From a virus, in IMG/VR virus record IMGVR_UViG_3300025785_000023, positions 1-51,355 of that record: a stretch of 51,355 nucleotides of DNA; one strand, given 5' to 3'. Every line of letters begins with the position of its first letter. The first letter of the stretch is position 1. Positions 15,799 through 23,666 of this stretch are shown one piece after another. Below the pieces are notes generated by a model, which saw only the letters and a list, made by a program, of their open reading frames with translations, had not been told where the DNA came from and ran no database searches. The position numbers were made by a program, and so were the translations under genes.

Positions 15799-16768
15799 TC
15801 AAACTCTCAATTATTTCTTTTAAAGTAAGCAAGTGCCATGATTCAGGTAACTCATATTCTTCTTTGAGTGTGTCGATGGCAAGTGCTGCATATAATATAT
15901 TATTATCTAATATTGGATTATACACTAAATTTTTACATTGTGTATATAAATTATTTGCAATACTAACAAATGGATGTTGTTTATTAATAAATTCATCATG
16001 AATATGCCGAACTGCATCCCAATCAAAGTTACCAATAGCACAATGCGACATTATATCTGCAAGTATATCAATAAAATTTGGTTGCAAAACCGTAGCAATC
16101 TCTATATTATAAAGATATTTTCCACTTGCATGTATCCAATTATCTTCTTTATTATATTCCCAACCTTCTTTTTCATGTCGCAATTGCAAACTTTTGTTCA
16201 TTGCTTCACGATATAAATCTACAGTATTTGTCGAAAGCTGTTCATTATGCCATGGATATATGTGTTTCCAATTTTCAACCAAGTAATTTCTTGCAAATAG
16301 CTTATCATTATCTTTAAATGGATAATACCCATTGCTATCTGGAACAGTTTCTATAATCCAATGTTCTTTATGATATACATTTATTGCTGCTAGTTTAGTA
16401 TGATAATCATTGCCGCCATTGTATAAATTAATAATAACAGGTTCATTTTCAATACGCATAATCCAAAAAAACGTATTTTCAAAACTTTTCATCCAATTAT
16501 GGTTATCAGAATTATAACTGACATTGCTGCGTATGCCTATAGGATATATTGTTCCCGTAGGATAACGATTGCGTAACATTGCTTGAATTTGAAATTCAAT
16601 AGTTTGGTGCGGTGGGTTTTTTATGTGAGCGTGTGCGCTACCATTGTTAAAAAATGGATTATCAATCGTATTTTTGCTTAAATCTTGTTCAGCACGACTT
16701 ATCAACCAGTGAATATAACTGCCATAATAACCAGTTGGCCATATCATCCATAGGTTTCGATTTAACAT
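15788..16768 (-). CDS. Protein of unknown function (326 aa)
   Basis: I do not recognise this protein. It is rich in Trp, Tyr, His and Asn. Near the N-terminus it has LWMIWPTGYYGSYIHWLISR. A short strand, a glycine turn and a helix at this place is how some phage sulfotransferase-like proteins begin, but this is a weak resemblance. A later segment has HDEFINKQHPF. No signal peptide or membrane helix is seen. It starts at 16768, sharing one base with the radical-SAM stop, and is followed by the nuclease with an 11-base overlap. Co-expression with the radical-SAM and SDR genes suggests a joint modification pathway (inference). Confidence 0.65.
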   Translation of the reverse strand: MLNRNLWMIWPTGYYGSYIHWLISRAEQDLSKNTIDNPFFNNGSAHAHIKNPPHQTIEFQIQAMLRNRYPTGTIYPIGIRSNVSYNSDNHNWMKSFENTFFWIMRIENEPVIINLYNGGNDYHTKLAAINVYHKEHWIIETVPDSNGYYPFKDNDKLFARNYLVENWKHIYPWHNEQLSTNTVDLYREAMNKSLQLRHEKEGWEYNKEDNWIHASGKYLYNIEIATVLQPNFIDILADIMSHCAIGNFDWDAVRHIHDEFINKQHPFVSIANNLYTQCKNLVYNPILDNNILYAALAIDTLKEEYELPESWHLLTLKEIIESLNDK

Positions 16769-17637
16769 TAAAAATAAATCTCACGATACCATTGCGCACC
16801 AAAATTGCTTACATTTTTTACAACACTGCATGTTTCAATGCACGTATCTGTCCAATTATTAATAATATTATTAAAATCTTCTATGCCATATGATTGGTTG
16901 CCAAGAAAACAACATGGTTGTAAATTACCAAGATAATTCATATATACACTGTGTTCATTAAGTGCTTGGCAGCTAACATTACCATATGATGGCTTAGGAG
17001 AATAAATTTCTGGTGGTTCTAATCCTGTAATAGGTCTGTTTATAAATCTTTTGCTAACCTTTGCTCTAAATGCTACAAATCCCATATCTTTTGCTAGTTG
17101 CATACATTCATCAACTTGGTGTTCATTGTGTTTAAAAACCAACATATCCCAATGCGCACGTCCGCCAGCAGCAATGAAACTTTCTACATTTTTAATAATT
17201 TTGTCCCAATTAGTATTGCGTCGGTAGATATGATTAGTATCTTGCAGTCCATCTATACTAAAAACACAGTAGTCAGTAATTTTGTTTAATCTGCTACCAA
17301 GGATTGCCCACCAATTTGGATTGCGCAAACTTCCATTGGTATTCATTCCCAGTGTAATTTGTGGATTTACATAACGAAACCAATCATATATTTGTAAAGC
17401 ATGCGTACTAGCTGCTGGATCGCCATATACGCCGCACATAAACATTTTATCTAATTGTTTAATAAACGTTTGATCTAATACAGATGTTAATTTTTCTAAA
17501 GTTAAATCACTTAATTGTAATTTTGGATTGAGTGTTATACCATCATCTAAAAACCTCGCACACATAGGACAAGCCGCATTGCAGCGGCTTGTTGGTTCTA
17601 AATGCAATATTTTTACCGATGATATATCAAAGTTCAT
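16768..17637 (-). CDS. Radical SAM enzyme with SPASM-like C-terminus
   Basis: A 289-residue protein with the radical-SAM cluster motif CxxxCxxC at Cys19, Cys23 and Cys26 (SRCNAACPMC). It has a GVYGDPAAS stretch in the place of the SAM-binding GGE motif and a barrel strand with FSIDG. The C-terminal part has further cysteines (VSCQAL, LQPCCFLGN, CIETC). These could hold a second iron-sulfur cluster as in SPASM domains. Such enzymes modify peptides, sugars or RNA by radical chemistry. Its ATG overlaps the gp46 stop (4 bases). The substrate is unknown. Confidence 0.8.
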   Translation of the reverse strand: MNFDISSVKILHLEPTSRCNAACPMCARFLDDGITLNPKLQLSDLTLEKLTSVLDQTFIKQLDKMFMCGVYGDPAASTHALQIYDWFRYVNPQITLGMNTNGSLRNPNWWAILGSRLNKITDYCVFSIDGLQDTNHIYRRNTNWDKIIKNVESFIAAGGRAHWDMLVFKHNEHQVDECMQLAKDMGFVAFRAKVSKRFINRPITGLEPPEIYSPKPSYGNVSCQALNEHSVYMNYLGNLQPCCFLGNQSYGIEDFNNIINNWTDTCIETCSVVKNVSNFGAQWYREIYF

Positions 17638-19745
17638 ACGGTTTCCACATCATCACCGTAACTTGTAAAACCATTTTCTTTAGTTACGGTAAGGATATTA
17701 TTTACACGACTACTCAATTCATCCTTGTGAGATACAAGGAAGATACTTTTGCCACGCTCACGTCCCATACGCTTAAGAATACCAAGTGCATTCTCGACAC
17801 CACTTGTATCCATGCCGCTATCAATCAATTCATCAATAAAGAGCAGATTGATATGTTGATATAGGTTCTCCCACACATCACGGAAAGCCCATGATAGGGA
17901 AAGAATAAGACGATTACGCTCACCACGTGAAAGATTATCAAAGTCAAGGTCACGACCAAGTTCAGTAATCTCTACGCTAAGATCATTTTGAAACTTAACC
18001 TCATGCGGCAAACCAATGGCACCAAGATAAGAACCAAGGCGACTATTAAGATACGCTAGATTTTGGTCAATAATGCGCTTACGTACAAAACTATCCTTAC
18101 TTGTTAGCATCTTTAACAAGAACTCTTGATGTTCTTGCATCGATGTGAGATCATTAATAGTGTCCCATGTTACTTCCTGTAGCGCATTTTGTTCCATTTC
18201 TATAATTTGTTCAGCATATGGATCATTTTCTTCTGTTTTGTTTTGTAATGCGGTTGCTAATTGCTCAAGGCTATTGCGATGGTTTAACGCATCTTCAATG
18301 GTGTCATAGTGCAGAGAACCAATCTGATTTTCAAAAATATATTCTCTATCACCCAATTCAGTAGCAAGTTCAAGTATTTGCTCACTAAACGGACTCTTTT
18401 CAAGCATACGGCTTTCAAGAGCAATATTCATATTTTCAAGAGTATTGCGATGGTTTAGTGCTTCTTCAAGCGTTTTGTAATATGGTTTTGGTGGTGGCGT
18501 TAATTCACCAATTAACTCAATAGTTTCAAGATGCTCACTTTTCTGTGTATGGTTAGCAAGCAATTGTATTACGCTTTCGCGCAATGCACTTTCTTTTGCT
18601 GCAAGAATATCTGCCTGATTATCATCATGAAGTTCTGACCCACAAGCATAACACTTATGGTTTTTAAGGTCTTCAATCTCTTTCTTTAACTTAGCTTGCG
18701 TTTTTTCTTCTTTAACATTGGCAGCATCGATAGATGCAATCCATCGTTTTGCCTCATCACGGCGCTTTACTTTGGCATCATAATCCGCAATATCACGATG
18801 AATGGCAATTTCTGCATCAATATTAATGCTTGAAAGATTTGCAATGTTGAGTTTAATTGCATCACAATCATCAAGTTGCTTTTGCTCCCACAAACTTTGA
18901 CGAACTTGGATGCTCTTTAACTGATCTTCAAGCCGTTTATTAGCAAGAAATCTTTCACGAAGACGATGATTATCAATTTCCGCATCAATATCAATTTTAC
19001 TTAGAGAGATAAGATTTTTTTCAATCTTATTAATATCTTCTTCATGCTTTGATCGCCAAAGATGCTGACGCTTCTTTAAGTTTTCAATTTGCTCAGCAAT
19101 ACGAACATTTGCATCTTGAACTGCCTTGATACGAATTTTTTCTTCGCCAATCATATCTTTAGTTGTTTTGATTTGATTCTTAAGCCCATCAGCTTTTTCA
19201 CTTAAGATAGTAATACCTAGCAACTGTTCAATAATCTGACGCTGGTCATTGGCTCTCATGCTCAAGAATGGTTCTGTATAGGTATTGAGTGCAACAACAT
19301 GACGGAACATGTCAATACTCATACCTAACAGGCGTTCAATATCACCTTGGGTCTCACGACTATCGCCTTGACTATCATCGGTATAATCGTTTTGTTCAGT
19401 ACCATCAATATATAACTTGGTGATATTTGGCTTACGACCACGTTCAATGCGGTAATGCCGACCACTAACTTCAAAATCAACAGTCACGACCATGTTCTTG
19501 CCATTGGTCTTGTTGATTAGGTTATCTTTCTTGATGTTTGTAAGGGCTTGACCGTAGAGACCATAACTTAGGGCGTTGATGATTGTGGTTTTACCCGTGC
19601 CATTTCTAGCACCAGTGTCATCACCTCCTAAATCTAAATTTTCACCTAACACCAAAGTTAGGTCACTACGGTCAAAATTCACGGCTTGGGTCGCATTGCC
19701 CACGCTCATGAAATTCTTTACTGTTAAATTATTGATCTTTAGCAT
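17634..19745 (-). CDS. 46: Recombination endonuclease subunit gp46 (SbcC/Rad50-like)
   Basis: With the ATG at 19745 the protein has 703 residues. A TTG at 19772 would add nine residues, but MLKINNLTVKNFMSVG is the expected family start and GGAAA precedes it. Walker A (GARNGTGKTT) is near residue 45. A long coiled coil is broken by the zinc hook Cys365-Tyr-Ala-Cys368. The signature LSRGERNRL and Walker B LLFIDEL are near the C-terminus. With gp47 it resects DNA ends for recombination-dependent replication. T4 gp46 is shorter (about 560 residues), mainly through the coiled coil. Confidence 0.93.
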   Translation of the reverse strand: MLKINNLTVKNFMSVGNATQAVNFDRSDLTLVLGENLDLGGDDTGARNGTGKTTIINALSYGLYGQALTNIKKDNLINKTNGKNMVVTVDFEVSGRHYRIERGRKPNITKLYIDGTEQNDYTDDSQGDSRETQGDIERLLGMSIDMFRHVVALNTYTEPFLSMRANDQRQIIEQLLGITILSEKADGLKNQIKTTKDMIGEEKIRIKAVQDANVRIAEQIENLKKRQHLWRSKHEEDINKIEKNLISLSKIDIDAEIDNHRLRERFLANKRLEDQLKSIQVRQSLWEQKQLDDCDAIKLNIANLSSINIDAEIAIHRDIADYDAKVKRRDEAKRWIASIDAANVKEEKTQAKLKKEIEDLKNHKCYACGSELHDDNQADILAAKESALRESVIQLLANHTQKSEHLETIELIGELTPPPKPYYKTLEEALNHRNTLENMNIALESRMLEKSPFSEQILELATELGDREYIFENQIGSLHYDTIEDALNHRNSLEQLATALQNKTEENDPYAEQIIEMEQNALQEVTWDTINDLTSMQEHQEFLLKMLTSKDSFVRKRIIDQNLAYLNSRLGSYLGAIGLPHEVKFQNDLSVEITELGRDLDFDNLSRGERNRLILSLSWAFRDVWENLYQHINLLFIDELIDSGMDTSGVENALGILKRMGRERGKSIFLVSHKDELSSRVNNILTVTKENGFTSYGDDVETV

Positions 19746-19755
19746 ATTTTCCGTC

Positions 19756-19930
19756 TTATGTTGGAGAAGCAAAAATTACAAATCTGTTGTTGTTTGAAAA
19801 ATTAAAAAATTCAATCACTATATTTTTATAACCCATCTGCTTCAAGAAGTCAATATAATCGTGATGACTAGGGTCACGAATACCTTCAATCTTTCCATAA
19901 TGAATACTATGTTCAATTATAATATTTTTT
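19756..19930 (-). pseudogene. Detached C-terminal part of the methyltransferase
   Basis: Downstream of the stop at 19913, another frame is open from the six-A run (19925-19930) to a TAA at 19756-19758. It encodes NIIIEHSIHYGKIEGIRDPS and a final stretch NIVIEFFNF...FVIFASP, the expected last strands of a methyltransferase fold. Removing one A from the run joins the two parts into a 200-residue protein that ends 10 bases before gp46. The gene is therefore broken, mis-sequenced, or uses +1 slippage. Confidence 0.7.
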
Positions 19931-20359
19931 CCGTCCCATATAATTTAACAATTGTTTATTGTATTCTACTGTACTTCGTTGTTCTTCTTCCGTAAAAAAT
20001 TCATTTATTAAATATAATGAATCAAAAAATCCAATCGTGTCAAAATTAATATTGTTTTTGCGAAATTCTTCTACAGTTTCGTTATGAAATGTAATGTTTT
20101 CTATTTGTTTTTTCTTTAAGTATGTAAATTTATTTGATAAGAAATCTTTTTGAATATCTAACATCGTGGTAGATGGTTCAACACTTATAATATTTTTTGG
20201 AGAAAAAAACGAAATAAATGGAACAAGTTCGCCATATCCACTACCCATATCTACGACAATTTTATCATTAATTATTTTTTTAAAATTTTCACTCGTGTGA
20301 AAAATTTTAATATATTCTTTAGATAAAAATGTTAAATCATGATTTTCATCATATATCAT
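19913..20359 (-). CDS. SAM-dependent methyltransferase, interrupted by frameshift
   Basis: A 148-residue frame as it stands. The SAM-binding loop VVDMGSGYGE (35-44) and the acidic strand end ISVEPS identify a class I methyltransferase N-terminal half. The last residues (GRKKYYN) follow a six-A run, after which the natural continuation lies in another frame (19756-19930). The ATG overlaps the gp47 stop (ATGA), so the gene is in the gp47-gp46 operon. The substrate is not predictable; a small molecule or sugar is as likely as DNA. AT content is higher than in gp46 and gp47, which suggests recent insertion. Confidence 0.7.
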   Translation of the reverse strand: MIYDENHDLTFLSKEYIKIFHTSENFKKIINDKIVVDMGSGYGELVPFISFFSPKNIISVEPSTTMLDIQKDFLSNKFTYLKKKQIENITFHNETVEEFRKNNINFDTIGFFDSLYLINEFFTEEEQRSTVEYNKQLLNYMGRKKYYN

Positions 20360-21369
20360 AGTGAATTGTAAATTTCCATAAGCAAACTTGTATCATAATG
20401 TTGTGTATCAAGGTTGCTGATTTGACTTAACACAATTTGATCTACGCTTTCAAAAGCAGTATCACCAATGGCATTTTCAGTTAGCACTTCGCCACGATGT
20501 TGAATAAGACTTAATTCACGAACACCATATGTTTTTTGCATTTCTTCTTTAAGAAAAGTTGCTTCTTCGTATGAAATAGAAACATCTAACTGCACACGAG
20601 CATAGGTACGGTCATCCAAGTGTTGTTCAGGCGCTTCTAACATTTGAATCAGATTCAACGTGCGATAACGAGGTGCCGCTGTCCAATTGTGATATTGAGG
20701 TTCTTCGCCCCATTTTAATATCACTGCGCCACGCTCGTCATCCCACGCATCCGCATAATTGTGCGGAAAGGCGTTTCCGATATAATGGACATTGTTTTTT
20801 ATTTGTCTTTTATGAAAATGTCCAGTGAATACAGTATCTACACCGCCAAGATCATCTGCCTTAAGACCGCCATGATCTGGCATTTCTACCTTAGCGTTCA
20901 TAAGAAAACTAGGCAATTCAAAGTGTCCCATGACATACTTTGACTTGATTTTGCGCATACTCTTGTATTCTTCACCAATAAGCCAAGGAACAAAGGTTAC
21001 ATCGCCTTCGGTGTGTTGATTCTCAATCAGTTCAATGTTCTTAAACTTCTGAATATAACGCACAGAGGTAATGGTGCGACGATCTTTGTGGTATAGGTCA
21101 TGGTTACCTGGAATAAAGATAACACGCAACCCAAGGTCATTTAACCGCTCAAGTGACCGTAGGCTCACTTCCATAGTATTGATGTTGAGGGAGTTGCGGG
21201 TATCATGAAAATCACCAAGAAAGAGAACTGTATCGCATTCTTCTTTCTTAACAAGGTCAATAAACCATGTCATATAGTTCTCGCAGTCTGCGAGAAACTG
21301 TGCGGAGTTGCTCTTATAACCTAAATGAAGGTCGGTGAATATAGCTGCTTTGCTGAATAAGTTGGACAT
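20356..21369 (-). CDS. 47: Recombination endonuclease subunit gp47 (SbcD/Mre11-like)
   Basis: A 337-residue metallophosphoesterase, the length of T4 gp47. Metal-binding motifs are in order: Asp13-x-His15 (FTDLHLG), GD at 52-53 (FLGDFHD), GNHD at 88-91, a GHFE and a GHFHKRQ. It forms the nuclease of the gp46/gp47 complex that processes DNA ends. It is the first gene of an operon that runs through the methyltransferase, gp46, radical-SAM, unknown, nuclease and SDR genes. A sigma70-like promoter sits directly before its ATG. There is no clear Shine-Dalgarno. Confidence 0.94.
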   Translation of the reverse strand: MSNLFSKAAIFTDLHLGYKSNSAQFLADCENYMTWFIDLVKKEECDTVLFLGDFHDTRNSLNINTMEVSLRSLERLNDLGLRVIFIPGNHDLYHKDRRTITSVRYIQKFKNIELIENQHTEGDVTFVPWLIGEEYKSMRKIKSKYVMGHFELPSFLMNAKVEMPDHGGLKADDLGGVDTVFTGHFHKRQIKNNVHYIGNAFPHNYADAWDDERGAVILKWGEEPQYHNWTAAPRYRTLNLIQMLEAPEQHLDDRTYARVQLDVSISYEEATFLKEEMQKTYGVRELSLIQHRGEVLTENAIGDTAFESVDQIVLSQISNLDTQHYDTSLLMEIYNSL

Positions 21370-21375
21370 GTTCTT

Positions 21376-21404
21376 ACTATACTATAATAAAAAATAATTG
21401 TCAA
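21376..21404 (-). promoter_or_regulatory. Sigma70-type promoter for the gp47 operon
   Basis: On the minus strand, a perfect -35 TTGACA (21404-21399) and a -10 TATAGT (21381-21376, 5 of 6) are separated by 17 bases. The -10 ends six bases before the gp47 ATG at 21369. Transcription would begin at or next to the start codon, giving a leaderless message. This suits an early or middle gene read by host polymerase. Confidence 0.65.
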
Positions 21405-21407
21405 GTA

Positions 21408-22241
21408 TTATTCTGAACCACCGCCACCACTAAAGTCTCCGCCTTTAAGAGCATTGTCTGTTTGGCGAGTGTAAGAAGGATTTAATCCATTTGCTTCGAG
21501 AATGTCGTCACGAAGGTGTTGGTTCCTCTTCTCAACGTTAAGAACTCTAGTAAAACTATTGGTGATAGTAGCAGTGTAATAAGCAAAAGGATTATTAGAT
21601 TTGCTTTCATCAAATTGTAGCCCTACCTGTGATAACTGTAGCAATGCCTGAGAACGCATCTCATCATTGTATGTATAACCACGCCAGTTACCCTTAGAGC
21701 CATAGCGTTCGCATAGTTTAATAAACATACGAGCCAACATAGGAGTCATCTTGCCATGGTCTTTGTTAAACCATCCATTGGCGATGCCGCCTTCCCAATG
21801 TGACTTGCCGCAACAGATAAGATTATCATCCTCATCATAGCGATAATGTTGGAATGGTGGAAAATTTACTTTAACATGATGGTCTGCGCTACTTTTTGGT
21901 GATTTTTTACGACCTGGCGCAAGTGGAATATGATCCCATGTAGTAATTCTAAAAACTACTTCGGTTTTTGGAATCTTATGCCAATCTACGGCGTGATCAT
22001 CTAATTTAGATTTTACACCGCTTGCAGTCATTGCTTCCCATGCTGCTTTAGCTAACCTATCTGCCCTTGCACGTTTTGCTTCTGCAATGGTCCGTTGGTT
22101 AATTTTACTTAAACTTGGGAGGATAATATCATAGACATGATCTTCCGCGGTTAAGTAACTGCAATAATTGTTTTTACTGCGATGAATTTCTTTTAGTAGT
22201 TCTTTGTTTGTAAGGTATGGTGTGCGTTTTGCTGTTGTCAT
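21408..22241 (-). CDS. 55: Late-transcription sigma factor gp55
   Basis: A 277-residue protein of the T4 gp55 family, which redirects host RNA polymerase to late promoters (TATAAATA). The conserved part is in the second half, with ARMFIKLCERYGSKGNWRGY, then EMRSQALLQL and FAYYTATITNSFTRVLNVEK. This corresponds to the region-2-like helices that contact polymerase and promoter. T4 gp55 is shorter (about 185 residues); extra sequence here includes a Cys-Cys segment (NLICCGKSHW). The C-terminus is Gly-rich (FSGGGGSE). NATAAATA elements before several structural genes in this window are the expected targets. Confidence 0.9.
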   Translation of the reverse strand: MTTAKRTPYLTNKELLKEIHRSKNNYCSYLTAEDHVYDIILPSLSKINQRTIAEAKRARADRLAKAAWEAMTASGVKSKLDDHAVDWHKIPKTEVVFRITTWDHIPLAPGRKKSPKSSADHHVKVNFPPFQHYRYDEDDNLICCGKSHWEGGIANGWFNKDHGKMTPMLARMFIKLCERYGSKGNWRGYTYNDEMRSQALLQLSQVGLQFDESKSNNPFAYYTATITNSFTRVLNVEKRNQHLRDDILEANGLNPSYTRQTDNALKGGDFSGGGGSE

Positions 22242-22247
22242 GAATGT

Positions 22248-22253
22248 ATTATA
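22248..22253 (-). promoter_or_regulatory. Sigma70-type -10 box for gp55
   Basis: A perfect TATAAT on the minus strand ends six bases before the gp55 ATG at 22241, the same geometry as at gp47. The -35 region is weak. No Shine-Dalgarno is seen, so the message may be leaderless. Confidence 0.45.
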
Positions 22254-22270
22254 TACTAATATTATTATTT

Positions 22271-22278
22271 AATAAATA
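22271..22278 (+). promoter_or_regulatory. Late-type promoter for the baseplate operon
   Basis: AATAAATA fits the NATAAATA late consensus and ends 17 bases before the ATG at 22296. AGGG follows as ribosome binding site. Confidence 0.55.
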
Positions 22279-22295
22279 TTTTTATTAGGGTAATT

Positions 22296-23348
22296 ATGGT
22301 TAATTTTACTTATCAGCCGAGTCAGTATTATGCTAGAACTCCAGTTACTAATCAAGTAACTACAAATTTTTATAACCCAGGTCAGGGTACGCCAATTGGT
22401 TATGGATATAACAATATATCCAATGATGCAAGATATAGTGGATATAACCCAAATAATCCTGTGCCTGGTACAATTGGTTATAGTTTGCCTGCTCAAGCCT
22501 ATGCAAATTATGGAATTAATAACCTATCAAACTATGGCACACAAAGTTTAAAAACACAGCTTGTCAATACTGCGATTACTGCCGGTGTTAGTGGATTAAT
22601 CAGTGGATTAACTGGTAATGGTAATAATCCAAGTAATGGTCGTTTATATGGCAGTGGAATTGCTTATGGGGCTACTAGCGCACAGTTACTACAACCAAGT
22701 TCTGCTGGCAGCAATGTAGCATTTCAAGATGATAGTGAAGATCGTGTTATTATTACAGACCAAAGCGGTATTTTTATTGGACAAAGTGATGTATTTGGAC
22801 CTTTATCTGATTTTGGTGGTGTATTGTTTCCATATACGCCTACTATTTCTGTAGGACATAAAGCAAGCTATGATGCACAAACTCTTGTACATACTAACTA
22901 TGTAACGCCACAATATCAACATAGCAGTGTTGATAATATCTCTATTGTAGGAATGTTCACTGCAAATTATCCTGCAGAAGCAGAATACATGGTTGCTATG
23001 TTGCATTTTTTCCGCAGCGTAACAAAGATGTTTTATGGCAACGATCAATTAGCTGGCACACCACCGCCTGTTTTGTATCTTGATGGATACGGTAAATGGA
23101 CATTCGATCATATTCCTGTTGTAATTACTGGTTTTGATTATAGTCTGCCTAACGATGTTGATTATATCAGTTGTACCGTATTGGGTGAAAAGCAAAAGGT
23201 TCCCACTACTTTAACTGTAAATCTTAGTATGTTGCCTACATACAGTCGTAATAAGATTAGTAATGAATTTAGCGTTGTTGATTTTAGTCAAGGTTCGCTA
23301 TTAACCAGCACATCTAGCGGTAGTGGCGGAAGCGGAGGATGGATTTAA
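22296..23348 (+). CDS. 48: Baseplate tail-tube cap protein gp48-like
   Basis: A 350-residue protein. The first 130 residues are Asn/Gly/Tyr-rich. The conserved body starts near residue 145 and includes LFPYTPTISVGHKASYDAQ, AMLHFFRSVTKMFYG, a GTPPPVLYLDGYGKW stretch and VDYISCTVLGEKQKVPT. These match the pattern of T4 gp48 (about 364 residues), the baseplate protein on which the tail tube starts to assemble. It opens the plus-strand baseplate operon behind a late promoter and overlaps the gp53 start. It could also be named gp54-like, since both caps are related. Confidence 0.65.
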   Translation: MVNFTYQPSQYYARTPVTNQVTTNFYNPGQGTPIGYGYNNISNDARYSGYNPNNPVPGTIGYSLPAQAYANYGINNLSNYGTQSLKTQLVNTAITAGVSGLISGLTGNGNNPSNGRLYGSGIAYGATSAQLLQPSSAGSNVAFQDDSEDRVIITDQSGIFIGQSDVFGPLSDFGGVLFPYTPTISVGHKASYDAQTLVHTNYVTPQYQHSSVDNISIVGMFTANYPAEAEYMVAMLHFFRSVTKMFYGNDQLAGTPPPVLYLDGYGKWTFDHIPVVITGFDYSLPNDVDYISCTVLGEKQKVPTTLTVNLSMLPTYSRNKISNEFSVVDFSQGSLLTSTSSGSGGSGGWI

Positions 23349-23665
23349 TGGTAACGACTCCAACTTCCTATGGTCAAGCTAGTCCATATTATAATACACC
23401 ATTTTTTGAAAATGGCAAATTTCTTGATTTGCTTAATTATCGTGTAATTCCTAAGTTAGTAGATGATATTTTAACACCAATTCCTGCTAATTATGATTTG
23501 AGACCAGATTTATTTGCTAATGATTTATATGGCGATAGCCGTCTTTGGTGGGTGTTTGCTGCTCGAAATCCAAATACATTAATTGATCCACTATGGGATT
23601 TTACAACTGGCACACTAATTTATTTGCCTAAAAAAGGTACGCTGCAGACTGCGTTAGGAACGTAA
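23348..23665 (+). CDS. 53: Baseplate wedge protein gp53
   Basis: The preferred start is the ATG at 23348, which overlaps the previous stop as TAATG and has GGAGG nine bases upstream. An ATG at 23339 would sit directly on that GGAGG. The product has 105 residues. The core NDLYGDSRLWWVFAARNPN with IDPLWDFTTG and IYLPKK is the gp53 family signature. T4 gp53 (about 196 residues) links the wedge to the hub; this version is about half that size. Confidence 0.85.
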   Translation: MVTTPTSYGQASPYYNTPFFENGKFLDLLNYRVIPKLVDDILTPIPANYDLRPDLFANDLYGDSRLWWVFAARNPNTLIDPLWDFTTGTLIYLPKKGTLQTALGT

Positions 23666-23666
23666 T

